From assembly GCA_965225715.1 (NCBI GenBank), contig CBDDBK010000002.1, forward strand, positions 124,001 to 188,000: 64,000 nucleotides of DNA, read 5' to 3'. The position numbers and the translations under genes are program-made. Shown here piece by piece: positions 26,836 to 35,485 of the stretch. The first letter of the stretch is position 1, and the number at the start of each line of letters is the position of its first letter. This DNA comes from CBDDBK01 sp965225715. GTDB taxonomy: Bacteria > Bacteroidota > Bacteroidia > Cytophagales > Flammeovirgaceae. Under the pieces are notes generated by a model that did not search any database, was not told where the DNA came from, and saw nothing but the letters and a program-made list of their open reading frames with translations.

Positions 26836-27965
26836 CTTTTACCTCCTTTGGTTAAACCCAATAAAGCCATCATTTTACTTCCAAATTTGTATATATTTTC
26901 TTGAGATTTATAATCTTTATAAGTTTTGTTTGGAGCATCAAAATAACTTTGCAATTCTTTGCTAGTAATTCCAAGTTTAGTAGCTATGTATTCAAAATCT
27001 TGGTCAATCGTTTCAGGATTATAAGCAGGGTTAGAAAGATTTTTTAAGGCTTCTTCTCTGGTCATTTGATTAGTTAAAATTAAACTTGAGTATTGTACTT
27101 TTCGAGTGTCGTATCCAAATTTTTCCGATAACCAATAACCTTCATAAAATTTTGTAAAGCGGGATTCAAAGTGTTTTTGAGGATAAGGTTGCCAAGCAAA
27201 TTTCTTGACCAATACATCCATGGCTTCTGCTTTACGATAAGGTATATAATTTAAAGGTGTTAAAACCTCAATTTTTTTGATATATCTTAGATAAATTTTA
27301 TGTTTTAAAATACTGGTAAGAGGGAAACTTTTTAAAGGGTTTTTCCCAAACTTTTTATGAATATCTTTTAACTGAATGGAATCCGATTGGTAGTACATCC
27401 ACTCTATTGGATTTCGGATACATTCAGTAGAATAGTTTGCACCTGTAAGGATATATTTGACTTTATATTTTTCAGCAAACTGATACATAGTTGCAAAAAA
27501 AGCATGATCTTGAGGAGTATCAATATGGGGTACACCAGATTTAAAAAAAGCCAGTTGGAGATCTTTCATTTCTTCCCAATCGATAACCTGAGTATACAAA
27601 TCAAGATTCAATTTATTGATAAGTACTTCTATGTTATTAACAGCTTGTTGCGAATTCCAACCCGCATCAACATGAAAAATTAAAGGTCTAAGTCCCAGCT
27701 CTTTGGCTTTATAGGTTAAAAAAGAACTGTCAATACCTCCACTCATACCAATAATACAATCAAAATCTTTGCCTTTTCCTTCTTTTTTTATTTTAGATAT
27801 AATTTTATCTAAATCCTGTTTACCTTTTTGGTCTGTATGCCAATTTGGTAAAATATCATTGTAAAATTTTTTACAATGATCGCATACACCTGCCTTATCA
27901 AAAACGATTTTTGTGTCCGTTGTATCCATGACACAATTGGTGCAAACTTGATATTTGTGCTGCAT
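26832..27965 (-). CDS. N-acetyl sugar amidotransferase (WbpG/PseA-like)
   Basis: An ATP pyrophosphatase-type enzyme that turns an N-acetyl group on a nucleotide sugar into an acetamidino group. Two CxxC pairs at the N-terminus (CTNC and CDHC) suggest zinc. The PP-loop is IIGMSGGIDSSFL (about 82-94). I start it at the ATG at 27965 (MQHKYQVCTNC), which fits the family. The longer reading from 28001 would overlap the upstream glycosyltransferase by 29 bases. It acts with the HisH/HisF pair downstream. Confidence 0.92.
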   Translation of the reverse strand: MQHKYQVCTNCVMDTTDTKIVFDKAGVCDHCKKFYNDILPNWHTDQKGKQDLDKIISKIKKEGKGKDFDCIIGMSGGIDSSFLTYKAKELGLRPLIFHVDAGWNSQQAVNNIEVLINKLNLDLYTQVIDWEEMKDLQLAFFKSGVPHIDTPQDHAFFATMYQFAEKYKVKYILTGANYSTECIRNPIEWMYYQSDSIQLKDIHKKFGKNPLKSFPLTSILKHKIYLRYIKKIEVLTPLNYIPYRKAEAMDVLVKKFAWQPYPQKHFESRFTKFYEGYWLSEKFGYDTRKVQYSSLILTNQMTREEALKNLSNPAYNPETIDQDFEYIATKLGITSKELQSYFDAPNKTYKDYKSQENIYKFGSKMMALLGLTKGGKR

Positions 27966-27972
27966 GCTTTTT

Positions 27973-29121
27973 TTAATTCTCTGAAAATAAACTTTTTTCA
28001 ATTAAATGGTTGTATCTTTTGTAAGTTTGCTCCCAATTTTGCAAATCATTAATGCGTTCACTACCTTTATTTATATGCTCTCTTCTTAATTCTTCTTTTT
28101 TAAAAGCCTTATTTATTTTTGATAATATAGAATTTGAATCTAAAGGATCAAAATAAAAAGCTGCTTTCTGACAAACATCCCTGGCAAAATCAATATCACT
28201 GGTAAAGATAGGTATTTTATGAAACATGGCTTCCACATAAGTACCAGAAAAGGATTCTAATAAAGTAGGCATCAACAGCCCATCACATTGTTGATATAAA
28301 GAAGGAACACGATCCATGTCAACAGCGCCAATATTGATGATAATATCTTCTAAATTATTGAACTTTATACATTCTAAAAATATTTTTGCTTTTGGATGTT
28401 GATTTTCTTCAATTGTAAGAATTATTTTATAATTTAAGTTTCTTTTTTTTATTTCTTGAGCTAGAGGTAAAAAAATTTCGATATTTTTATGAGGATAATA
28501 ATGAGTTAAATAGAGTAGTTTTATAGCTTCTGGAAGACTAAAGTTGACATGTTTTTTTACTTCCATATTTTCCAAAGATACTGCATTAGGTATTATTTCG
28601 ACTTTTTCAAATTTATAAATAGCTTCAAGCCGTTTTTTTACTGTGTTTGTTTGCGCTATACAATTTGAAATATATTTTAAGTTTCGTTTAAAATAAAATA
28701 ATTTTAGTTTCCTAAACAACCAACTTTTCCTGTCCATCTTTTTCCATACAATGCTCTCTAAATAAACTGCATAAGGCCAATCAAAAAGAAATACTTGAGG
28801 TACTTTGGCAACTATAGGAATATCAGCAAGGTTAAAACAAGTATCGATGTTTAATTTTTTAAATAAAAAAGAAAATAAATAACCATATACGAAGGGGAAT
28901 AAAAAAGGACTATTGTAAAGTCGGCTTATCCTAATAATATTAATATTATTAGTGTCATATTGCCTATAGTCTTTAGCATTTGGTGTTAGAACAAAATAGG
29001 TGTGTATTTTGTTTTTATCTTTTTTTAGTAAGCCCAAATAATTATTTAAGATGCTCTTACCCCCTCCAACTTTTGCATTCAAACCATTGATAAAAATATT
29101 TGCCATGTTTGTCTTAATCAA
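27973..29121 (-). CDS. Glycosyltransferase family 4
   Basis: A 382-residue GT-B enzyme. The N-terminal part has the NGLNAKVGGGKSILNNYLG acceptor-side loop. The C-terminal part has IPNAVSLENM, LLYLTHYYPHKN and PTLLESFSGTYVEAMFHKIPI, the donor-binding E-x7-E region. It sits in the polysaccharide cluster upstream of the amidotransferase. The sugar and linkage are not predictable. An alternative start at Met6 (MANIFINGLNAK, 29106) is more typical. Confidence 0.9.
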   Translation of the reverse strand: MIKTNMANIFINGLNAKVGGGKSILNNYLGLLKKDKNKIHTYFVLTPNAKDYRQYDTNNINIIRISRLYNSPFLFPFVYGYLFSFLFKKLNIDTCFNLADIPIVAKVPQVFLFDWPYAVYLESIVWKKMDRKSWLFRKLKLFYFKRNLKYISNCIAQTNTVKKRLEAIYKFEKVEIIPNAVSLENMEVKKHVNFSLPEAIKLLYLTHYYPHKNIEIFLPLAQEIKKRNLNYKIILTIEENQHPKAKIFLECIKFNNLEDIIINIGAVDMDRVPSLYQQCDGLLMPTLLESFSGTYVEAMFHKIPIFTSDIDFARDVCQKAAFYFDPLDSNSILSKINKAFKKEELRREHINKGSERINDLQNWEQTYKRYNHLIEKSLFSEN

Positions 29122-29265
29122 TAATTAGGAATTAAGAAAATTAGAGTACTGAAAATCAATTAGCTAAACCACAAGACTTAAAAATTATAAATATTTAATT
29201 ATCAATATATTAAAAAAATTTACCAAACTATTGTTAATAATAGAACCCTTTTTCAAGTGACGTGA

Positions 29266-29958
29266 CTATAATAATGACTTATTTATAAATGAAACCTCGT
29301 TAAAAGAGGATGAAACAGCAAAGTTATCGAAATTATTTTTTCTTAATATTTTCAAAGCTTTTTCTGTTTTGCTTTTGCCATTTTCAAAAAAACGTTCATG
29401 AAATTCTATTAGAATTTGATTTATAGGGATATCCGAATCTAAAATACTTTCTAAAACATCATATTCAGATCCTTCAATATCCATTTTTAATATATCTATT
29501 TTTTGGTGTCCTAATTCATTCAGTATATCTTTCAAGGACTTCATCTGTACATTAATGACATTTTGAAAAGAAACATTACTTTGATTAACCATACTACCTG
29601 AAACATGTTCTGATTTTTTTGGCAGGTAAAAATCAACTTTTCTTGTACTTTTATCAATTCCATAGTCATGAAAAGTAAAACAGGACGGTAAGTCTTGTTT
29701 GGCAACCCAATTAATAGATTTAGGAGTCGGATCAAAGCCAAATACTTGACAATGATGTTTTTCAATTATTGCTTTATCGAATGAAATATCTTCACCTATA
29801 CCAAAGGAATAAACAATAGATTTTTCATTTAACAAATTGGGATGAACAAAAAAGCCACCGTATAAATTGCCGTACCATTTAGAATCACATATTATATTCT
29901 TTTTCAAATGTCTACCTTTGCCTATGATTTTATAATATAGATATTTTAATATTTTCAT
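29266..29958 (-). CDS. FkbM-family methyltransferase
   Basis: A 230-residue SAM-dependent enzyme. VYSFGIGEDISFDKAI marks the SAM site, and FGFDPTPKS and ILKMDIEGSEYDVLESIL are the FkbM signature. In polysaccharide loci it usually O-methylates a sugar. It lies between two gaps: about 145 bases to the glycosyltransferase downstream and about 220 bases to the divergent methyltransferase upstream. It may therefore start a sub-operon. Confidence 0.92.
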   Translation of the reverse strand: MKILKYLYYKIIGKGRHLKKNIICDSKWYGNLYGGFFVHPNLLNEKSIVYSFGIGEDISFDKAIIEKHHCQVFGFDPTPKSINWVAKQDLPSCFTFHDYGIDKSTRKVDFYLPKKSEHVSGSMVNQSNVSFQNVINVQMKSLKDILNELGHQKIDILKMDIEGSEYDVLESILDSDIPINQILIEFHERFFENGKSKTEKALKILRKNNFDNFAVSSSFNEVSFINKSLL

Positions 29959-30182
29959 CTTATATATTTGATTAATATGATGGTAATCAAGTATTTATAT
30001 TTTTTCTTTTATACATTTTATAGGTTTACAATGGTTTAACTTTCACAAAGTTTAAAACTTTGACTTTGCCAAACTATTGCTTCCAGCATATATCAAATAT
30101 ATTTTTTTATTGCAAACAAATAAATTATTATTGCAAATATAGTATCTTATTTTTAAATATATTGCTCTAAAAGACAGTTTCA

Positions 30183-30881
30183 ATGGAAAATATTTATTTG
30201 GGTAAACAGTCAAAATATTCGGAGAAAAATAAAGAATGGGGAAGTTATAATTCAGCATGGAAAGCCGGTGAAATAGTTAAAATTATTAGAAGACATACTA
30301 TTAATGCGAATAATATAGTTGAAATTGGATGTGGAGCTGGAGAGGTTTTGTATCAATTAAATAATAAAATAAATGATGATACTGTTATATTTGAAGGCTA
30401 TGACATTTCAGAATATGCCATCAATATTGCCAACCAAAAAACAGTTAAGAATGTTAAGTTTTACAACAAAGATTTTTTGATCACTAAAAAAAACAACTAT
30501 GATCTACTATTAATGATAGATGTATTTGAACATGTTCCAGATTACTTAAACTTTATTGAAGAAAATGCAAAAAGAGCTATTTTTAAAATTTACCATATAC
30601 CATTAGATATGACGGTAAGTGCCATATTAAGAGATCAGTTTAGCACTGTTAGGAAAAGTGTCGGCCATCTTCACTATTTTACTAAAGAAACAGCATTAGA
30701 GACGTTAAAAGATACAGGACAAGAAATTATTGATTATTTTTATACGGCTGGTTCTTTCGAGTCAAGACAAAAATTAAGAACACGCATTGCTAATATTCCT
30801 AGAATTCTGATATATCCGCTCATGCCCAATATGACGGTTAAATTAATAGGAGGCTATTCTTTAATGATACTGACAAAATAG
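30183..30881 (+). CDS. Class I SAM-dependent methyltransferase on the opposite strand
   Basis: A 232-residue methyltransferase with motif I VEIGCGAGEVLYQL (about 42-55) and LLMIDVFEHVPD. It is the only plus-strand gene inside the 18.7-35.2 kb polysaccharide block, which suggests separate insertion or regulation. It is followed by a reverse-oriented dispersed repeat. The substrate is unknown. Confidence 0.88.
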   Translation: MENIYLGKQSKYSEKNKEWGSYNSAWKAGEIVKIIRRHTINANNIVEIGCGAGEVLYQLNNKINDDTVIFEGYDISEYAINIANQKTVKNVKFYNKDFLITKKNNYDLLLMIDVFEHVPDYLNFIEENAKRAIFKIYHIPLDMTVSAILRDQFSTVRKSVGHLHYFTKETALETLKDTGQEIIDYFYTAGSFESRQKLRTRIANIPRILIYPLMPNMTVKLIGGYSLMILTK

Positions 30882-30904
30882 TGCAAGTGTTAGACATGGT
30901 ATAG

Positions 30905-30990
30905 TTACATCACGTGAAAAAAGGATTCTTAAGGGGGTAACTCATTGTTATTGAAATGAACGTTTCTGATATAAAAATAGCATGGACATA
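30905..30990 (-). repeat. Dispersed intergenic repeat, copy R7 (reverse orientation)
   Basis: On the minus strand it reads CATGCTATTTTTATATCAGAAA at one end and AGAATCCTTTTTTCACGTGATG at the other. The interior differs from other copies while the ends agree. It lies between two convergent genes. Confidence 0.65.
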
Positions 30991-30996
30991 CGTTCA

Positions 30997-32033
30997 TTAT
31001 TTCATTTTTATAGCCTCAATAATACCTCGTGCCATATGTTCTATTGTACAAAAATTACTATAATAATCATAGGCATTTTTACCTAAACTTTTAGCATAGT
31101 TTATATCGGAGCAAAGTTCCAATAATTTTTCTTGGAGAGAATCGACAGTATCTTCACAAAATACTCCATTAATTCCATTTATTATATTGGTTTTTTCGCC
31201 TCCACTAATGGCATTTTTTTTGGTCAAAAAAGGAACACCATAGCCCATACTCTGTAGTACTGAAAGACCAGCTTGTCCAAAAGAAACCGATACAATTGCT
31301 TCTCGATAAAAATCAACTAACTTATTCCCATTGATTTTTCCTAAAAAATGAACTTTATCATTCATATTTAATCCATTCACTGTATTCACTAAATTGGTTT
31401 TCTCTTTACCTTCTCCTATAATAATCAAATTAATAGCTTTGGGTATTTTATTTTGAATATTATAAAAAGCTTGTACTAATATATGGTTTTCTTTTCTAGT
31501 ATCTAAACTGCCTACAAAAAGTATTTTATTTTTAATAGGATATTCATAACACCTTTCTCGATTTTCGACATAAATTGTATTGTTAGCCACAAAAAGTTTG
31601 TTTTCATCTACTCCTGCCTTTATAAATCGTTTTTTTTCTTGCTGAGTATAGAAAATACTCGCATATTTTTGATTTGTCAAAAACAGCTTGACCCTATCGA
31701 CAACTCTCTTACCCGTAAACCATCCACCCCACCAAATAAATTGAGTATCTTTATGATGAAGATACATCGCTAAGATATTATTAATCCAGTGGAGGTCAAA
31801 CATGGCAATAATGACATCAAAATTTCCAGATTTTACATTTTTAATCACGCCATATTGATAAACAAAAGTACCAATTTTTTTTTTTTACAAATGAGTTCTT
31901 CATATCTATCATTTTCTTCGACACTTTTTTTGCCTGAATGTAAAATAGTAATTTTATAAGATTTTGCTAACTCATTATATAATACTTTTCTATAATGTAA
32001 AATGACATTTTGCACTATTAAAATTCTTTTCAT
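30997..32033 (-). pseudogene. Glycosyltransferase (GT4) interrupted at an A12 tract; possibly phase-variable
   Basis: Two frames together make one normal glycosyltransferase. The N-terminal part is 31845-32033 (MKRILIVQNVILHYRKVLYN ... ELICKKKK). The C-terminal part is up to 31848 (donor domain with ILFVGSLDTRKEN and QAGLSVLQSMGYG). The break is a run of twelve A in the coding strand (T12 at 31875-31886). One A more, or two fewer, joins the frames as CKKKKIGTFVYQYGVIKN with no stop. This can be a sequencing error, a null mutation or slipped-strand phase variation. Its start overlaps the end of the asparagine synthase gene by 4 bases. Confidence 0.85.
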
Positions 32034-33937
32034 AATTTCTTATTAAATTTTAGAAAAGATTTTTTAGGCCAATTTTCTTGAAAAAAAATTTTGAACCATA
32101 GCTTAGCCGATAGTATTCTAAATAAAATAGTAGTATAATTACCTTGACTTTTCTTATTTCGTTCAAGAAGGTTTTGAATATTTTTAGTATTAAAAAAGTT
32201 TTGATAATTATTCTCTATCAATATTTTTTTAATTTTTTCATCGCTGTTGATCAAATTATCCAGTGGGGTTGCAAAACCAATTTTGACCAAAGACTTAGTT
32301 ATATATTCAGGAATATAATTTTTAAACGCTTCTCTTTGAATAAATTTGCCTTTCAGAGCTTGTATTTTATAATGGTAAGGTAAAGTAAAAGCAAATTCAA
32401 CCAACCTATAATCCATAAAAGGCAATCTACATTCTAGACTTTCAGACATGGATAAAGCATCGCCGTAGTGTAAAAGATTAACTAAACCACTTACATGGCT
32501 TCGCCATAATCTACTATTAATACTATCGTCAAAATGCTCTTTTTTTAAAGCGTTATCTTTGATATAGGTAAAGAGAAATAAATGTTTGTTAAAAATATTT
32601 ATTTTTTTGACAAGATTCTTAAAACTATTCAAGTATCTACTATCCATTAATCTGAAACATAAAAGAATTAAAAGTTTAAAGGTATATATCTTTTTAAATT
32701 TCAAATAATTTTTAATTATTTCTTTTAACTTTCCTTTTTTGACCTGTTTTAAAAAATAATAAGAAAGCACATCCAATACATAACCTGCTAAAAGTTCATC
32801 TGCTCCCTGTCCTTCCATCAAGACTTTTATCTTTTTTTTGGCATCTTTATAAATTTGGTGTATGGGTATAATGGCAGGAGAAGAATGTCCCGATTCTAAA
32901 TAATAAATAGCCTCGGAAAGTTTATCGATATAGTTTGAAAAAGATACCTCAATATAATTTGGTTTAACTTTAAAATCTTTGGTTAAGCGTCTAACAATTT
33001 TAGATTCATCTAAATCTATATTTTTTTGATAAACTAATTTATCATTTTTGGCAAACTGTTCTGATTTAGAATAAGCCGTAAACGTTTCAAAGTCTTTAAA
33101 CCCATTTTTATTTAATACTCCAACAATAGTACTCGAATCCAAACCTGAAGAAAGTGTACTACCTACTTCTACGTCGCTTCGCATTCGAATCTTTACAGCA
33201 TCTACAAAAAGGGTTTCAAATTTTTTAACAGCTTCTTGAAAACTAAGCGTAGAATCGATTTTTTTAGGATATGTCCAGTAGGGATAGGTTTTAAGTTGTC
33301 CATTTTTCCATACTAAATTATGAGCAGGTAAAAGGCGAATGATATTTTTAAACCATGTTTCTTTGGTTTGAGCTCCCAAACTTTTATAACAATAATTAGC
33401 TATTAGGTTATAATTAGGTTTTTTTACATCTGGTTTATAATGGATAATGGGTTTAATTTCGGAGGAAAAAATAATTTCATTTGGATTGTGGTAATAGACA
33501 AAGGGTTTAATGCCAAAACGGTCTCGGGAACAAAATAATTTTTTTAAAACTTTATCATATATCGCAAAAGCCCACATGCCATTAAATTTTTGAACACAGT
33601 CTTCGCCCCAATATAAATAGGCTCTTAAAACGACTTCCGTATCGCCCTTTGTTTTGAATTGAATATTCGATTTTTCTAATTCTTTTTTTAGCTCGATATA
33701 ATTATATATTTCGCCATTATAGGTCAAAACATAGCGATCGTCTATAGAAAAAGGTTGATTGTTGGCCGAAGATAAATCTATAATTGACAGTCTAGTATGC
33801 CCAAATAAGGTATTAGGGTCTATTTGTTTAGAACAATCATAATCGGGACCTCTATGTTTTATATACTCAAGAGACTCTCTAAATCTCTCAAAATCAACTT
33901 TTTTATCAACAGTACAAATGCCTAATATACCACACAT
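32030..33937 (-). CDS. Asparagine synthase (glutamine-hydrolysing)-like protein of the polysaccharide locus
   Basis: A 635-residue AsnB-type enzyme. The glutaminase domain starts with Cys2 (MCGILGICTVD) after Met removal. The synthetase PP-loop is LSSGLDSSTIVG (about 263-274). Members in O-antigen loci are thought to amidate sugar acids or other acceptors rather than make free asparagine; that role is inferred from context. It lies between the flippase and the interrupted glycosyltransferase, with a 5-base gap to the flippase. Confidence 0.93.
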   Translation of the reverse strand: MCGILGICTVDKKVDFERFRESLEYIKHRGPDYDCSKQIDPNTLFGHTRLSIIDLSSANNQPFSIDDRYVLTYNGEIYNYIELKKELEKSNIQFKTKGDTEVVLRAYLYWGEDCVQKFNGMWAFAIYDKVLKKLFCSRDRFGIKPFVYYHNPNEIIFSSEIKPIIHYKPDVKKPNYNLIANYCYKSLGAQTKETWFKNIIRLLPAHNLVWKNGQLKTYPYWTYPKKIDSTLSFQEAVKKFETLFVDAVKIRMRSDVEVGSTLSSGLDSSTIVGVLNKNGFKDFETFTAYSKSEQFAKNDKLVYQKNIDLDESKIVRRLTKDFKVKPNYIEVSFSNYIDKLSEAIYYLESGHSSPAIIPIHQIYKDAKKKIKVLMEGQGADELLAGYVLDVLSYYFLKQVKKGKLKEIIKNYLKFKKIYTFKLLILLCFRLMDSRYLNSFKNLVKKINIFNKHLFLFTYIKDNALKKEHFDDSINSRLWRSHVSGLVNLLHYGDALSMSESLECRLPFMDYRLVEFAFTLPYHYKIQALKGKFIQREAFKNYIPEYITKSLVKIGFATPLDNLINSDEKIKKILIENNYQNFFNTKNIQNLLERNKKSQGNYTTILFRILSAKLWFKIFFQENWPKKSFLKFNKKL

Positions 33938-33942
33938 ATAAC

Positions 33943-35247
33943 CTATACTAATCTTTTAGAGTGTAAATAATAATACATAACCGTAGTAAATAAAGAATAA
34001 CCAATCAAATAAGCAAATGCCAAAGTTATTGCTTTTTGGCTATAAAAAAAGAAAATAAAAGCAAATATTAAGATAAAGGCTTGTCCAAGAAAAGTAAAAA
34101 TAGAAACTGTATTTGTTTTGGCTTTTGAAATACAAATTTGTTCAAGTACGTTTATAAGAGACATAGGTATTGTGGCAAACACCAAAATATAAAGCACATA
34201 ATGCCCGCCATCATAAGAAGATCCATAAAAATCATATATGACCGTTGAAAATAAAGATATTACTATAGCAAGTGTTAAAGTAACTATAATATTAAATTTT
34301 AAACTTTGTTTTACTAATGCTGAATAACTTACAGAAGTATGTTTTTCCGATAGCATGGATAAGGTAACGCCTGAAATAGCAGCTGGTATAAAAAGTATAA
34401 TTTGGGAAATTTGATTAGCCGAGTTAAAGATACCCACTTCCCCATAACTTGTCTTTATTAGAAGTAGGTAGGTAGATAACCAAACCCCAATGGAGTATAT
34501 GGCTTCTTTTAGGGCAAGCGGCAAAGAAAAATGTAATATTTCAATTGTTTTGGTTTTCAGTTTTTGATATTTTATTTTAATATCTAAGGTTTTAAGTGTT
34601 TTTCTTATAATATAATAATTTAATAAATAATTGATAACCAAATTTATAGTTAGTCCTATTAATGTGCCATTGAGTCCAAAAAAATAAGTTAGTGTTAATA
34701 GATTTGGAAAAGAAATAAAACCGACAATAGCATTCACTTTTGCCATTTTTTTAAATAGCTGCAAGCCTGAGATAATACCAATTTGGTACCTATTTAGGGT
34801 ATTAAAAAACAGAAAAAAAGCAGCTATTCTTAGAGGTAATACAAGTGCTTCATTTTTCAGAATAATAATAGAAAGGAAAGATGAAAAAATAAATAAAAGA
34901 CCAGCCAAACCAAAGCCTAAACAAAACGAGGTGACATTAGTAGCTGAAATAATTTTACCAACAGTTTGTTTATTTTTAGCTATGCTTTCACTAATAAGTT
35001 TGGTGACTGTAAAATCTAAACCAAAAGAAGCTATTAAACCAAAAACACCTAAAGTTGTTTTAATCACTGACAGCTCTCCAAAATGTTTACTACCTAAAAA
35101 TTTTACGATAAATAAGGAAGCTAAAAACGACAAACCTTTGATAACAACATTTCCACCTATAGCCCAAAAACTATTTTTAAAAAATGTATCTTGTAACCAA
35201 CTGACTTGTTTTAAAGTTTTAAGAAAATATCTAATTGCTTTAAGCAT
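33943..35247 (-). CDS. Polysaccharide flippase (Wzx-like, MATE/MOP superfamily)
   Basis: A 434-residue inner-membrane protein with about 12-14 helices. It begins with a typical FWAIGGNVVIKGLSFLASLF segment. It would flip lipid-linked oligosaccharide units across the membrane. It is the first gene of the minus-strand polysaccharide cluster. No polymerase (Wzy) is obvious in this window. Confidence 0.9.
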   Translation of the reverse strand: MLKAIRYFLKTLKQVSWLQDTFFKNSFWAIGGNVVIKGLSFLASLFIVKFLGSKHFGELSVIKTTLGVFGLIASFGLDFTVTKLISESIAKNKQTVGKIISATNVTSFCLGFGLAGLLFIFSSFLSIIILKNEALVLPLRIAAFFLFFNTLNRYQIGIISGLQLFKKMAKVNAIVGFISFPNLLTLTYFFGLNGTLIGLTINLVINYLLNYYIIRKTLKTLDIKIKYQKLKTKTIEILHFSLPLALKEAIYSIGVWLSTYLLLIKTSYGEVGIFNSANQISQIILFIPAAISGVTLSMLSEKHTSVSYSALVKQSLKFNIIVTLTLAIVISLFSTVIYDFYGSSYDGGHYVLYILVFATIPMSLINVLEQICISKAKTNTVSIFTFLGQAFILIFAFIFFFYSQKAITLAFAYLIGYSLFTTVMYYYLHSKRLV

Positions 35248-35485
35248 AGAGTATTGGTCACATTATTAAATTATGTAAATTTTAAATTTTGATTTTCAAT
35301 AACTTATATAATATAATAATAACATTGTTATTAAAATAAATCTGTTTTCAATCATTTCGACTCTTTTTATTTTAATACAATTGAATATATCATGTAGCAA
35401 TATCTAAAATCGTTTAAAAAAAATAATACATTTCAAATATAGACTAAAAAAAATAAGCTAATTAAAATTTTAAACTCAAACTAAA

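Noticed and set aside
30052..30258. Minus-strand frame of 68 codons upstream of the plus-strand methyltransferase
   Set aside because: Overlaps the start of a well supported methyltransferase and has the composition of random AT-rich DNA.
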